Shown in pieces: positions 25,504-34,375 of a stretch of 45,095 nt of DNA. The notes beneath the pieces were generated by a model. That model made no database searches. It had not been told where the DNA came from and saw nothing but the letters and a program-made list of their open reading frames with translations. The stretch spans positions 1 through 45,095 of the forward strand of contig JAGSHB010000025.1 in assembly GCA_023954815.1 (NCBI GenBank), written 5' to 3'. A program made the translations under genes and the position numbers. This DNA comes from Myxococcales bacterium (GTDB lineage Bacteria; Myxococcota_A; UBA9042). Positions within the stretch are counted from its first letter, which is position 1, and each line of letters opens with the position of its first letter.

Positions 25504-28500
25504 CTACGGCGCCAGGCACACACCCTTCTTGCAGCTGCCGCCCTTGCCGCAGGCCGTACCGTCGTTGACGGGGGCGTTCTGGCAGCCACCGGTCGACGGG
25601 GTGCAGCTGTCGATGGTGCAGCTTTCGTCGTCGTCACAGTGCTTTGCCTCGCCGATGCACTTGCCGCCGGAACACTTACTCGACGATGTGCACAAGTTAC
25701 CATCGTTGCAGCTGCTGCTCTCCTTTGCAGGATCATGAGCGCACTTGCCGGTTTTCGGGTCGCAGTTGTCGACTGTGCATGGGTCGCCGTCGCCACAGGG
25801 TGGTGCCTTGCCGGACTGGCACTTGCCGCCCATGCATTGGTCATTGAGCGTGCAGAGGTTGCCGTCGTCGCACGCGCCATCGCTGAGCGCCGCAAACACA
25901 CACTTGCCCGTCTTGGCATCGCAGCTATCGACGGTGCACTGCTCCGTGTCGTAGCAGGCCTTCTTCGCGCCAGCCTTGCACGTGCCCTTGTCGCAGACGT
26001 CCTGCAATGTGCAGGAGCTGCCGTCTTCGCAGACTGTGCCCGTCGTCGGCGTGTGGGTGCAGCCGTTGGCCACGCTGCAGCTGTCCTTGGTGCAGGCGTT
26101 GCCGTCATCGCACGGCGCGGTCTGCTTGCCGAGGCACTTGCCGTTCTTGCACAGGTCATTGGCCGTGCAGGTGTCGTCGTCGTCGCACTTGTTGCTGTCA
26201 TTGGGCTTGTGGATGCAACCCAAGTTCACGTCGCAGACATCGTCGGTACAGGCGTTCTTGTCGTTGCAGTCCTTGACCTGCCCGGTGCATTTGCCGCCGA
26301 GACAGTAGGTATCACTGACGCACTTGCCGCCGTCGGTGCACTTGGGTGTGCCGCTCGCTGGCGGGAAGACGCAGCCCTTGTCCTTGTCGCAAGCGTTCTG
26401 CGTGCAAGGATTGTTGTCCTCGCAGGGCAGGGTGCTTGTGCCGAGGCAAGAGCCGCCCTTACAGAAGTCGCCCGATGTGCAAATGCTGCCGTCGTTGCAC
26501 TGGTTGCTGTCGTTGTTGACGTGCTGGCAGCCCTTTTCGTTGTGACAGCTATCGACGGTGCAGGCGTTGTCGTCGTCACAGTTGCGCGGCGGACCGCTGA
26601 TGCACGTGCCCTCCTTGGTGCAGCCATCGTCCTTGGTGCAGGCGTTGCCGTCACTGCAGGGCTTGCTCTGGTTCTTGTCCTGCCAGGTCACGCGGTACTT
26701 GAATGTGATGCCAGCCGGGTTGGTGAGCAGATTTGAGCCCGCTTTGCCGATGTTGGTCACTTCACAGAGCAGGCGGTTGGTGCCTTTCTTGAGCGCCGTA
26801 CCCATGGGCTGGCTCGCTACCTGAGCCCAGGGCTTCGCGGTGGTCGACTTGCCGATCAGCAGCCCATTGAGGCGGCAGATCCAGCCTTCATCGCCAGCGA
26901 CCTCAAACACACCTTTGAGCTCCTCAGCGTCCTTGGAGACCTCGAACTTCTGCTTGAAGAAGACGGTCTGATTCTTGGTCGGGTCGGTGACGATTTTCTC
27001 GTTCCAAATCCAAGTAGCGCCCTTGATGTGCGCCCACTCTGGATGCTTGTCGTAGGTCGCCACAGCTGGCTTGAGGTTGGTGGGCACCAGCACGCCGCCG
27101 TCGATCTTAAACGTCGTCGTCGCCTCGGTGTTCGTGCCGCTCACACCGCCGATGGTCACCACCACGCCTGGCTTCTCAGGCACGTGCACGCAGCCCGTCA
27201 GCTTGGAGCAGGTGTCCTTGGTGCAGCCGTTGTCGTCGTCGCAGTCCGCTGGGCCCTTGATGGTGCACTTGCCACCCACACAGATGTCGCCGCCGGTACA
27301 CGCGTTGCCGTCGGAGCACGTCGCGCCGTCGTTGTCGCTAAACACGCAGCCTTTCGTCGGATCGCACTGGTCCTTGGTGCAGGGGTTGTCGTCGTTGCAC
27401 TTGACCCCGTTGAGGCCGGTGCACTTGCCCTTGTCGCAGACATCCAGCGCCGTGCAGGCGTTGTCATCATCACAGCCTAGCTGCGAGACGCTGAAGGTGA
27501 GATCCACGCCAAAGAGCAAGCCAGCAGGATTGGATTCTGACGTCGCACCGCTCGCGCCCTTATTCGTGACTTTGCAGCGGATGGTGTTGGCGCCGAGCAC
27601 CACGATGGACGAGGCGTTGATGGTCTGGAGTTTGCCAGCACCATGCTGGGCGCCACTGTGGCTGCCGACGTTCTTGCCGTTGAGTGTACAGCTGTAGTCA
27701 TGGTCACCGGACACCGAGAAGGAGCCCTGCAGGCTCTTCGCGCTCGATGGCACCGAGAAGCTGCGCTCAAACCACACCGTCTCATCCTTTGTCGGTGCCT
27801 GAACCTTGGCGTCCCGCCAGATCCACTTGGCCCCAGTCAGGGCCGCAGTCCAGCTTGGGTGGCTGCTGTAGGTCACGACCGCAGATTGCAGGTTGCCAGG
27901 CGCTTGCTGCCCCTGCTCGAGCTTCCATGTGGTCCATGTCTGGGTCTGGAAGTCGGAGCGCACAGTGAGCTTGACAGTGCTTGTGCCCGTAGCCGGCGTG
28001 TAGGTGCAGCCGTCTTTCGCATCGCACGAATCCACGGTGCACTTGGTCTCGTCCTTGCACTCCGCCAGCGGTCCAGCGACGCAGCTGGTCTTGGCGCATT
28101 TGTCACCCTCCGTGCACGCGTTGTCGTCGTCGCACGGATCGCTGTTGGCCTTGTGGGTGCAGCCCAGCTTGGAGTCGCAGGCGTCGGTGGTGCAGTTGTT
28201 GCCGTCATTGCAGTTCAGGCCGCCACTGGAGGTGCACTTGCCGCCAGCGCAGACGTCCACCTTGGTGCACTTGTTGCCGTCATCACACTTGGTGTCGCCA
28301 GCGTTCTCGTGCACGCAACCCTTACCGACCTCGCATTTGTCCAATGTGCACAACTGCTTGTCGTCGCAGTCAGTCGTCCCATCGCCTTTGCACTTGCCGT
28401 CCTTGCACTTGTCGGCGGCGGTGCATGGCTCCCCGTCATCGCAGCTGTTTGTGTCGTCGTTGACGTGTGAGCAGCCCTTCTTCGGATCACAGGGGTCGTC

Positions 28501-31500
28501 CGTGCACTGCAGGTCGTCGTTGCAGTCGAGCACGCCAACACCCTTGCACTTACCCTGGTTGCAGCGATCGCCGGTGGTGCAGACGCTGCCGTCATTACAG
28601 CTGACTTTGTTGAACGGGAACACGCAGCCCTTTGTCTTATTGCAGACGTTGCTGGTGCAGTGGTTGCCGTCGTTGCAAGTCTTGCCGGTGCCCTTGCAGC
28701 TACCGGTCTTACAACTGTCGCCGACCGTGCAGGCATTGCCGTCGTTGCAGGAGACTGGCCCCAAGAACTTGTGCGCGCAGCCCTTGGTCGGGTCGCAGCT
28801 GTCCTTGGTGCAGACGTTGTTGTCATTGCAGCTGCGCTTTTGACCCGTGCATTTGCCCTGGTAGCAGACATCCGTGATCTTCTTGTAGTTGTACCAATAC
28901 GTTTGACTGAACGTGCACGCGTTGCCATCGTCGCACTTGATGAACGGCTTGTAGGGCGCCGCTTTGTACAAGCACTTGCCCGACAGCTTGTCGCACTTGT
29001 CCACCGTACAGACGTTGTTGTCGTTGCAGATAGCCTGCTGCGTGGCTTTGCATTCGCCGTCGTCGCAGCTGTCGTTCAGCGTGCAGAGATCGCCATCGGT
29101 GCATTCGGCGCCCTTGGCCAGCGGTTTGTACACACACACGCCGAGGTTCTTGTCGCAGGAGTCGGTCGTACACTCGTTGCTGTCGTCGCACAGCTTGGTG
29201 CCGCTGGGCAGGCAGTAGCCGTTCTTACAGACGTCCGTCAGCGAGCAGGCGTTGCCATCGTCGCATTGCTTGCCGTTGCCTGTGGCGATCTGCTTGCAGT
29301 CTCCGGTGAGCGGAACGCACACACCCTTGGTGCACGGGCTACCGTCGTCGCAGTTGGGCACGGGTCCAGACTCGCACTTGCCGTTCTTGCACGAGTCGCC
29401 CTTGGTGCATTTCTGCCCATCTTCGCAGCCGAGTTTGTCAAACGCAGGCTTGGCGCCGCATTGGCCAGTCTTTGGGTCGCAGACATCGAGCGTGCAAGGG
29501 TTGTCGTCATCGCACTTCTTCGCTTTGCCCGGCTTGCAGCCGCCGTCCACGCAGACGTCGCTGGAGGTGCAGGCGTTGCTGTCGGAGCATTTCGGGCCAC
29601 TGAGCGGCAAGAAGGCGCAGTTCCCTGTCTTCGGGTTGCACACGTCATTGGTGCATGTGTCGTTGTCCGAGCAGTTCTTGTAGATCTTACCCTTTTGGCA
29701 GGAGCCGTCCTTGCAGGCGTCATTCTGGGTGCAGAGATCGCCGTCGTAGCAAGGCGCTTTGTTGAACACAAAGTCGCAGCCCTTCACTGGGTCGCAGGTG
29801 TCATCCGTACAGGGGTTGGTGTCTTTGCAAACCACCTGCTTGCCGGGCGCACAGGCGCCTTCGGTGCAGTAGTCACCCTGGGTACACACGGACTCATCCG
29901 CTTCGCAGGCCGAGCCGTTGGGCTTGGACGAACCCTCGCACTTTCCGCTCTTCGGGCTACAGGAAAACGTCGTGCAGGCCGTATTTTTCGACGGATCGCA
30001 GATGACCACCGTGTTGGTGTCGACTTTGCACTTGTTGACCGTCTTGTCGCAGAACAGGGTGCCGTTGCACAGGTTGGCGTCTTCCTTCTTCAGGCAATCG
30101 TCGTCCTGCTGGCATTCGCAGGTGTTCTTGCCCGACGTGCATTTACCAGCGCCGCAAGCGTCACCCACCGTGCAGGCGTTGCCGTCATCGCAGACGGACG
30201 TGTTGGGCGTGAAGACGCACTTGCCAGTCTTGGGATCGCAGGTGTCATTGGTGCAGACGTTGTCGTCGTTGCAGTACAGCGGCGGCCCAGTCGTGCAGGT
30301 GCCTTTCTTGCAGGCGTCGCCCTGGGTGCAGGCGTCGGTGTCGGTGCAGATGACGTTGTCGGCGGCCAAGTTGGTTTCACACTTGCCGGTCGCGGTGTTG
30401 CAGGCGTTGAGTGTACACACGTTGCCGTCACTGCAGTTTTTCAGTTGGCTACCTTCGCATTTGCCGTCGGAGCAGCCATCCACGAGTGTGCACGGATTGC
30501 CGTCGTCGCATTTCTGAGTGTTCGCCTTGAACACGCACTTGCCGGTCTTGTCGTCACAGCTATCGGACGTACAGGGCTGGCTGTCACTGCAGAGCTTGCT
30601 GACGCCGGGGCTGCAATTACCAGCGATGCAGTTGTCGCCCAGGGTGCAGGCGTCGCCGTCTTCGCAGGTTTGTCCGCTGTTGTTTTCGTGGAAGCACAGG
30701 CCGGTGTTGGTGTCGCACTTGTCGATCGTGCAGAGCTTATTGTCTTCGCAATCGGTCGCCTTGCCGATGCACGTGCCGCCTTTTTCGCAGACGTCTTGAT
30801 TGGTGCAGGGGTTGCCGTCATCGCAGACCTCGCCCGTCGCGCTCACCTCGAACTTGCACTCGCCGGTTTCCTTGTCGCAGGTATCGACCGTGCAGGCGTT
30901 GCCGTCATCACAGTCTTTGGGCTTGCCCGTTTTGCATTTGCCCTTGACGCACGAGTCGTTCAACGAGCAGGCGTCGCCGTCATCACAGAGTGACGCGATG
31001 GCTGTCGCTGTGCAGCCGTCGGCCAACCCCACGACCAACTTCGGGTCGCACACATCCTTCGTGCATGGGTTGCCATCGTCACAGACTGTCGCGATGCCCG
31101 GCTCGCATTTGCCGTCTTTGCATTCGTCGCCCGTCGTACAGGCCTCGCCATCGTCGCAGTTCTTCGAGTTGTCGCTGTACTTGCAGCCATCGGCCTTGGT
31201 GCAGTAGTCGCTGGTACAAGGGTTGTTGTCGTTGCACTCTGGCCCCCCTTCTCCCTTGCATTTGCCCTCTTTGCAGGCGTCATTGTCGGTGCAAGCGCTG
31301 CCATCATCGCAGGCGCCTTCGATATCGGTCGTGACGCAGCCCTTGCTCGCTTCGCAGGTTCGAATGGTGCAGGGGTTCTTGTCGTCGCAGTCTCGTGGTC
31401 CACCCGGTATGCAGACGCCCGCTTTGCAAGCATCACCTTTGGTGCACGCGTCGCCGTCGGAGCAGGTCGTGTTGAGGTTGCTGTGGCTGCAGCCGTCGCC

Positions 31501-31600
31501 CTTTTCGGTGGGCAGATCGGGATCGCAGCCGTCCATGGTGCACGGGTTGTCATCGTCGCAGGCGCCTTCATCGGTCTCGCCGTCGCAGTCGTTGTCCTTG
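25504..31600 (-). repeat. Degenerate tandem coding repeats (DGNACT array)
   Basis: The Cys-rich gene is a long array of related units of roughly 105-160 bases. The DNA word GTGCAGGCGTTGCCGTC, encoding DGNACT on the minus strand, recurs exactly at 26090-26106, 26636-26652, 30170-30186 and 30890-30906, and its reverse complement occurs at 1257-1273 in the other giant gene. Identity at the codon level points to duplication or gene conversion rather than protein-level convergence alone. Confidence 0.75.
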
Positions 31601-31998
31601 CCATCGCAGACGTCGTCATCGGATTCCGTTACGCAGTCGGGCAGCACGATGTTCTTGATGCACTCGTAGATCTTCTTGCCGCCGCGACCCACGTTCTTGC
31701 ACGTGTGGTCCTCCGGGCAGTCCCCACCGCATGGCTCAGCGCACACCCCGTCTTTGCACCAACCGCTCTTGCATTCGCTATCGTCGATGCACTCGCAGCC
31801 AACCTCACCCTCACAGGGCTCAGAGGTGTCGATCCCGTCCACGATGGCGTCGACGCTGGCCATGGCCTCTGACTGACCGTCTTCCGGGTCATCAAAGCAG
31901 CCGGGCAGCAGCAACCAAACGGCGAGCAGCGGCGTGAGCACCAGACGCGTTCGGCGACATCGTTGGGCAAGGTTGGCTAGGTTTGGGCGGGCAAACAT
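25504..31998 (-). CDS. Giant (2164 aa) Cys-rich repeat lipoprotein with two galactose-binding-like domains
   Basis: The start is ATG 31998, preceded by GGGAG; the longer ORF from 32076 adds 26 residues before a clear signal peptide. The lipobox is LLLPGC. Near residue 100 there is one MopE-like CDGKDNDCDG unit, then several dozen units of the form CDDGNACTxxDxCxxGKCxxG / CxDxNPCTxDxCDxxxGC. Two domains of about 165 residues interrupt the array, near 1337-1506 and 1609-1778. They share WIWxxxxxxxPTKxxTVxFxxxFxV and later CxLNGxxxG and CxVTNxGxAG motifs, resembling galactose-binding-like N-terminal modules of rhamnosidases. Two copies suggest internal duplication. Likely an outer-membrane adhesin or scaffold rich in disulphides and possibly calcium. 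Transcription is toward the DUF4265 gene. Confidence 0.87.
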   Translation of the reverse strand: MFARPNLANLAQRCRRTRLVLTPLLAVWLLLPGCFDDPEDGQSEAMASVDAIVDGIDTSEPCEGEVGCECIDDSECKSGWCKDGVCAEPCGGDCPEDHTCKNVGRGGKKIYECIKNIVLPDCVTESDDDVCDGKDNDCDGETDEGACDDDNPCTMDGCDPDLPTEKGDGCSHSNLNTTCSDGDACTKGDACKAGVCIPGGPRDCDDKNPCTIRTCEASKGCVTTDIEGACDDGSACTDNDACKEGKCKGEGGPECNDNNPCTSDYCTKADGCKYSDNSKNCDDGEACTTGDECKDGKCEPGIATVCDDGNPCTKDVCDPKLVVGLADGCTATAIASLCDDGDACSLNDSCVKGKCKTGKPKDCDDGNACTVDTCDKETGECKFEVSATGEVCDDGNPCTNQDVCEKGGTCIGKATDCEDNKLCTIDKCDTNTGLCFHENNSGQTCEDGDACTLGDNCIAGNCSPGVSKLCSDSQPCTSDSCDDKTGKCVFKANTQKCDDGNPCTLVDGCSDGKCEGSQLKNCSDGNVCTLNACNTATGKCETNLAADNVICTDTDACTQGDACKKGTCTTGPPLYCNDDNVCTNDTCDPKTGKCVFTPNTSVCDDGNACTVGDACGAGKCTSGKNTCECQQDDDCLKKEDANLCNGTLFCDKTVNKCKVDTNTVVICDPSKNTACTTFSCSPKSGKCEGSSKPNGSACEADESVCTQGDYCTEGACAPGKQVVCKDTNPCTDDTCDPVKGCDFVFNKAPCYDGDLCTQNDACKDGSCQKGKIYKNCSDNDTCTNDVCNPKTGNCAFLPLSGPKCSDSNACTSSDVCVDGGCKPGKAKKCDDDNPCTLDVCDPKTGQCGAKPAFDKLGCEDGQKCTKGDSCKNGKCESGPVPNCDDGSPCTKGVCVPLTGDCKQIATGNGKQCDDGNACSLTDVCKNGYCLPSGTKLCDDSNECTTDSCDKNLGVCVYKPLAKGAECTDGDLCTLNDSCDDGECKATQQAICNDNNVCTVDKCDKLSGKCLYKAAPYKPFIKCDDGNACTFSQTYWYNYKKITDVCYQGKCTGQKRSCNDNNVCTKDSCDPTKGCAHKFLGPVSCNDGNACTVGDSCKTGSCKGTGKTCNDGNHCTSNVCNKTKGCVFPFNKVSCNDGSVCTTGDRCNQGKCKGVGVLDCNDDLQCTDDPCDPKKGCSHVNDDTNSCDDGEPCTAADKCKDGKCKGDGTTDCDDKQLCTLDKCEVGKGCVHENAGDTKCDDGNKCTKVDVCAGGKCTSSGGLNCNDGNNCTTDACDSKLGCTHKANSDPCDDDNACTEGDKCAKTSCVAGPLAECKDETKCTVDSCDAKDGCTYTPATGTSTVKLTVRSDFQTQTWTTWKLEQGQQAPGNLQSAVVTYSSHPSWTAALTGAKWIWRDAKVQAPTKDETVWFERSFSVPSSAKSLQGSFSVSGDHDYSCTLNGKNVGSHSGAQHGAGKLQTINASSIVVLGANTIRCKVTNKGASGATSESNPAGLLFGVDLTFSVSQLGCDDDNACTALDVCDKGKCTGLNGVKCNDDNPCTKDQCDPTKGCVFSDNDGATCSDGNACTGGDICVGGKCTIKGPADCDDDNGCTKDTCSKLTGCVHVPEKPGVVVTIGGVSGTNTEATTTFKIDGGVLVPTNLKPAVATYDKHPEWAHIKGATWIWNEKIVTDPTKNQTVFFKQKFEVSKDAEELKGVFEVAGDEGWICRLNGLLIGKSTTAKPWAQVASQPMGTALKKGTNRLLCEVTNIGKAGSNLLTNPAGITFKYRVTWQDKNQSKPCSDGNACTKDDGCTKEGTCISGPPRNCDDDNACTVDSCHNEKGCQHVNNDSNQCNDGSICTSGDFCKGGSCLGTSTLPCEDNNPCTQNACDKDKGCVFPPASGTPKCTDGGKCVSDTYCLGGKCTGQVKDCNDKNACTDDVCDVNLGCIHKPNDSNKCDDDDTCTANDLCKNGKCLGKQTAPCDDGNACTKDSCSVANGCTHTPTTGTVCEDGSSCTLQDVCDKGTCKAGAKKACYDTEQCTVDSCDAKTGKCVFAALSDGACDDGNLCTLNDQCMGGKCQSGKAPPCGDGDPCTVDNCDPKTGKCAHDPAKESSSCNDGNLCTSSSKCSGGKCIGEAKHCDDDESCTIDSCTPSTGGCQNAPVNDGTACGKGGSCKKGVCLAP

Positions 31999-32281
31999 GG
32001 AGACTCCCGGCGCAGGACAGATGTCACGCGTAAAACGAGCGCCCAGTGAAGTGGGGAAGTCTCCAGTTGGTCGCACGCAACCCAGAGGATACGAAAGCCC
32101 GACCGCTCACGACAAGCGCTAGCGACACGACGGCTAGATTACGGACAAGATGATGGGTATTCCCGGCCACCTAGCGCTCCGCTGGTGGAGCCACCAAAAC
32201 GCAGCCGACAAGGGGATCCAACCTCGAACTACGGGGCGGAGTATCAAATGTGTAGAAAAATGCAGGCGGGGAATCTCGTCC
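31999..32281. other. Intergenic region upstream of the giant Cys-rich gene
   Basis: This 283-bp gap separates the M2 peptidase stop (32282) from the Cys-rich gene's ATG (31998), both on the minus strand, so the promoter of the Cys-rich gene should lie here. I cannot name -10/-35 boxes with confidence. A perfect palindrome, TGGTGG-AG-CCACCA, lies at 32183-32196 and could be an operator or part of a terminator for the M2 gene; no T-run follows it on the minus strand. Confidence 0.4.
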
Positions 32282-34270
32282 CTACCAGCCGCACTTTTGG
32301 CCTTTATTCTGGATCTTGAGCCAGTCGTGCAAGGGCTTGAAGTACGTAAGCACCGCGCTCGCATCCATCTTGGACTCGCCCGTCGCCGCCTTAAGCGCTT
32401 CCGGCCACGGTCGGCTCAAGCCCATCTCCATCATCTCGTTCAGCCGTGCGCCGGCCTCTTTGCTGCCGTAGATCGAACACCGATGCAGCGGGCCAGTATG
32501 CCCCGCGACCTTGCACAGCGCGCGGTGCAGTTGAAATTGCAAAATGTGAGCGAGGAAGTAGCGCATGTAGGGCACCGAGGCGGCCACGTGGTACTTGCTA
32601 CCTGGATCGAAGGTCTGAACGCCCCGCTTATTCGCTGGCGCAATACCTTGATACTGCTTGCGAAGTTGCCACCAGGATGCGTTGTAATCCGCCGGCTTTA
32701 CCTGTCCGGAAAACACCTGCCAGCGCCATTTGTCGACCAATAAGCCGAAGGGCAAGAACGCGACCTTCTCGACCGCGCGCTGCATCAGGAAGTTCAGCTC
32801 CGAACGCTTCTCGCCCGGATCCAATCCGATCTTCTGTAGGTACGCGGGGGTGACAGACAGCGCGATCGTATCGCCCAGCGCTTCATGGAAGCCATCGTTG
32901 GCGCTGTTGGTGAATAGGGTCGGCTGTGCCTTGTAGGCCCGTTGATAGTAGTTGTGGCCGAGTTCATGGTGCACCGTCACGAAGTCCTCTTCGTTGATCT
33001 CGACACACATTTTCACCCGCAAATCGTCCTGCCAGTCGATGTCCCAAGCGCTGGCGTGACAGACCACCTCGCGATCCTTTGGCCGCCGAAGCATGGAGCG
33101 TTTCCAGAACGTCTCTGGCAGCTTGGCGAGGCCCAATGAGACAAAGAACGCTTCGCCGTAGCGCATCATCTGGGTCGGAGTGGTCTTCCTCTCGACCAGA
33201 ACGTCCGTCAGCGTGCGGGTCTTCTTGCCTGCCGCCGCTGGCTCGGGGCGCAGCAGATCCATCCGGTACAGCCAGTCCTGCGCCCACATGTTGCCGAGCA
33301 TATGCGCTGGAATCGGACCGCTCTCCGGCACCGCATCGCCGTACTTGGCATGCAGCCGCGAGCGGGCGTAGCAATGCAGATCTTTGTACAACGGGCTGAC
33401 CTGGTGCCAGAGGCGATCGACTTCCTTGGCGAAGGCGTCAGGCTCCATGTCGTATCCGCTACGCCACAGCTCTCCGAGATCAGAAAAACCCATGGCCTTA
33501 GCGCCCTTGTTGGCGAGGTCGACGTAGCGCACGTAGCGCGCTCCCGGCGCTTTTCCACCAGCGGCTCGCCAGCCTTCCCAGGCTTGCGCGATGGCCTCGG
33601 GATCGTCGCTCTTTTGCAAGATCGTCGACAGCGCTCCCAGCGTGAGATGCTTGTTCGGGAGCTTGGACCACGCCTTGCCATCGACTTTGCGTTTGCCGTA
33701 CTCCGCGCCCATCTCGGCCGCGAGTTTGGCGAGGGCCTTGCGGTCGGTCTCTTTGGCCGGGCTGGGCAGCGTCTGCGCTGTGCGTAGCAGCTTCAGCTTG
33801 CGTTTCGCCGCGACGGGTAGCTTCAAGTCTTTGTAGCGATTGGCTTCTGTTGCGCTCTCCGCGACAAAGGCCATCACCGCTTCTTCTGCGCGGGCGGATA
33901 GGAGCTGGGTGTCGTGTGAAATGTGCGTGGACTTCACCCAATCCGTACGCTCACGGTGAATCCAAAGATCGAGCAGCTGCTTCTCCGTGCGTTTCAGAAA
34001 CGCCATGGCCTCTGCAGCGGTGGGCGCTGCCGACGGCTTGGCTGCTGATCCCGCCGGTGCGGTCACGGATGTAGCAGAGCTCACCGTCGACGCAGACTTT
34101 GCCGCAGAGTCTGTCGCTACGGGAGTGATCCGCTTTGTGGGCTGCGCAGCGTCCGGCCCTTTGGCCTTTTCGCCACAACCGAGTGTCATTGCCAAGGTCG
34201 CCACGAACGAACAAGCGAGTAGAACCGACGGCCTACGAATGCGATCGTTGAAATGGGTCACACTGCGCAT
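32282..34270 (-). CDS. Peptidase M2 family (angiotensin-converting-enzyme-like) lipoprotein
   Basis: A zinc dipeptidyl carboxypeptidase homologue that would trim dipeptides from peptide C termini outside the cytoplasm. Signal peptide with lipobox MTLGCG near residue 32, then an Ala/Ser/Thr-rich linker. The zinc site is intact: HHELGHNYYQ near residues 433-442 and NDGFHEALGD, with the Glu exactly 24 residues after the second His, as in ACE. The ACE-type substrate and catalytic region KYH...PYMRYF, HILQFQLHRALCK, GPLHRCSIYGS and SRPWPEALK is also conserved. The 662-aa length equals one ACE catalytic domain plus leader. The ATG has an AAGGAG site six bases upstream. The neighbouring HAD gene is 105 bases upstream on the same strand. 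Confidence 0.92.
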   Translation of the reverse strand: MRSVTHFNDRIRRPSVLLACSFVATLAMTLGCGEKAKGPDAAQPTKRITPVATDSAAKSASTVSSATSVTAPAGSAAKPSAAPTAAEAMAFLKRTEKQLLDLWIHRERTDWVKSTHISHDTQLLSARAEEAVMAFVAESATEANRYKDLKLPVAAKRKLKLLRTAQTLPSPAKETDRKALAKLAAEMGAEYGKRKVDGKAWSKLPNKHLTLGALSTILQKSDDPEAIAQAWEGWRAAGGKAPGARYVRYVDLANKGAKAMGFSDLGELWRSGYDMEPDAFAKEVDRLWHQVSPLYKDLHCYARSRLHAKYGDAVPESGPIPAHMLGNMWAQDWLYRMDLLRPEPAAAGKKTRTLTDVLVERKTTPTQMMRYGEAFFVSLGLAKLPETFWKRSMLRRPKDREVVCHASAWDIDWQDDLRVKMCVEINEEDFVTVHHELGHNYYQRAYKAQPTLFTNSANDGFHEALGDTIALSVTPAYLQKIGLDPGEKRSELNFLMQRAVEKVAFLPFGLLVDKWRWQVFSGQVKPADYNASWWQLRKQYQGIAPANKRGVQTFDPGSKYHVAASVPYMRYFLAHILQFQLHRALCKVAGHTGPLHRCSIYGSKEAGARLNEMMEMGLSRPWPEALKAATGESKMDASAVLTYFKPLHDWLKIQNKGQKCGW

Positions 34271-34375
34271 CGGCGGCTCCTTCAGAGGGTCGGAGCGTCC
34301 ACCCTACGGCATGGCGCGACCTACGCAACCCACCACCGGGCAGCGGTCCTCCTACAGCGTCACCGACAGCGCTGG

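Noticed and set aside
25639-26736. 365-aa plus-strand ORF within the same Cys-rich gene
   Set aside because: Same explanation: antisense reading of the tandem array, with no start context or recognisable domain.
28660-30993. 777-aa plus-strand ORF opposite the giant Cys-rich gene
   Set aside because: It is an antisense shadow made by the regular GC-rich repeats; its composition is low-complexity Val/Ala/Arg and it has no family features, while the minus-strand frame has a signal peptide, lipobox and conserved cysteine repeats.
25504-31600. Possible CRISPR array because of regular repeats
   Set aside because: Repeats are coding, degenerate, longer than CRISPR units and keep reading frame with conserved cysteines; no short identical repeats with unique spacers and no cas genes.
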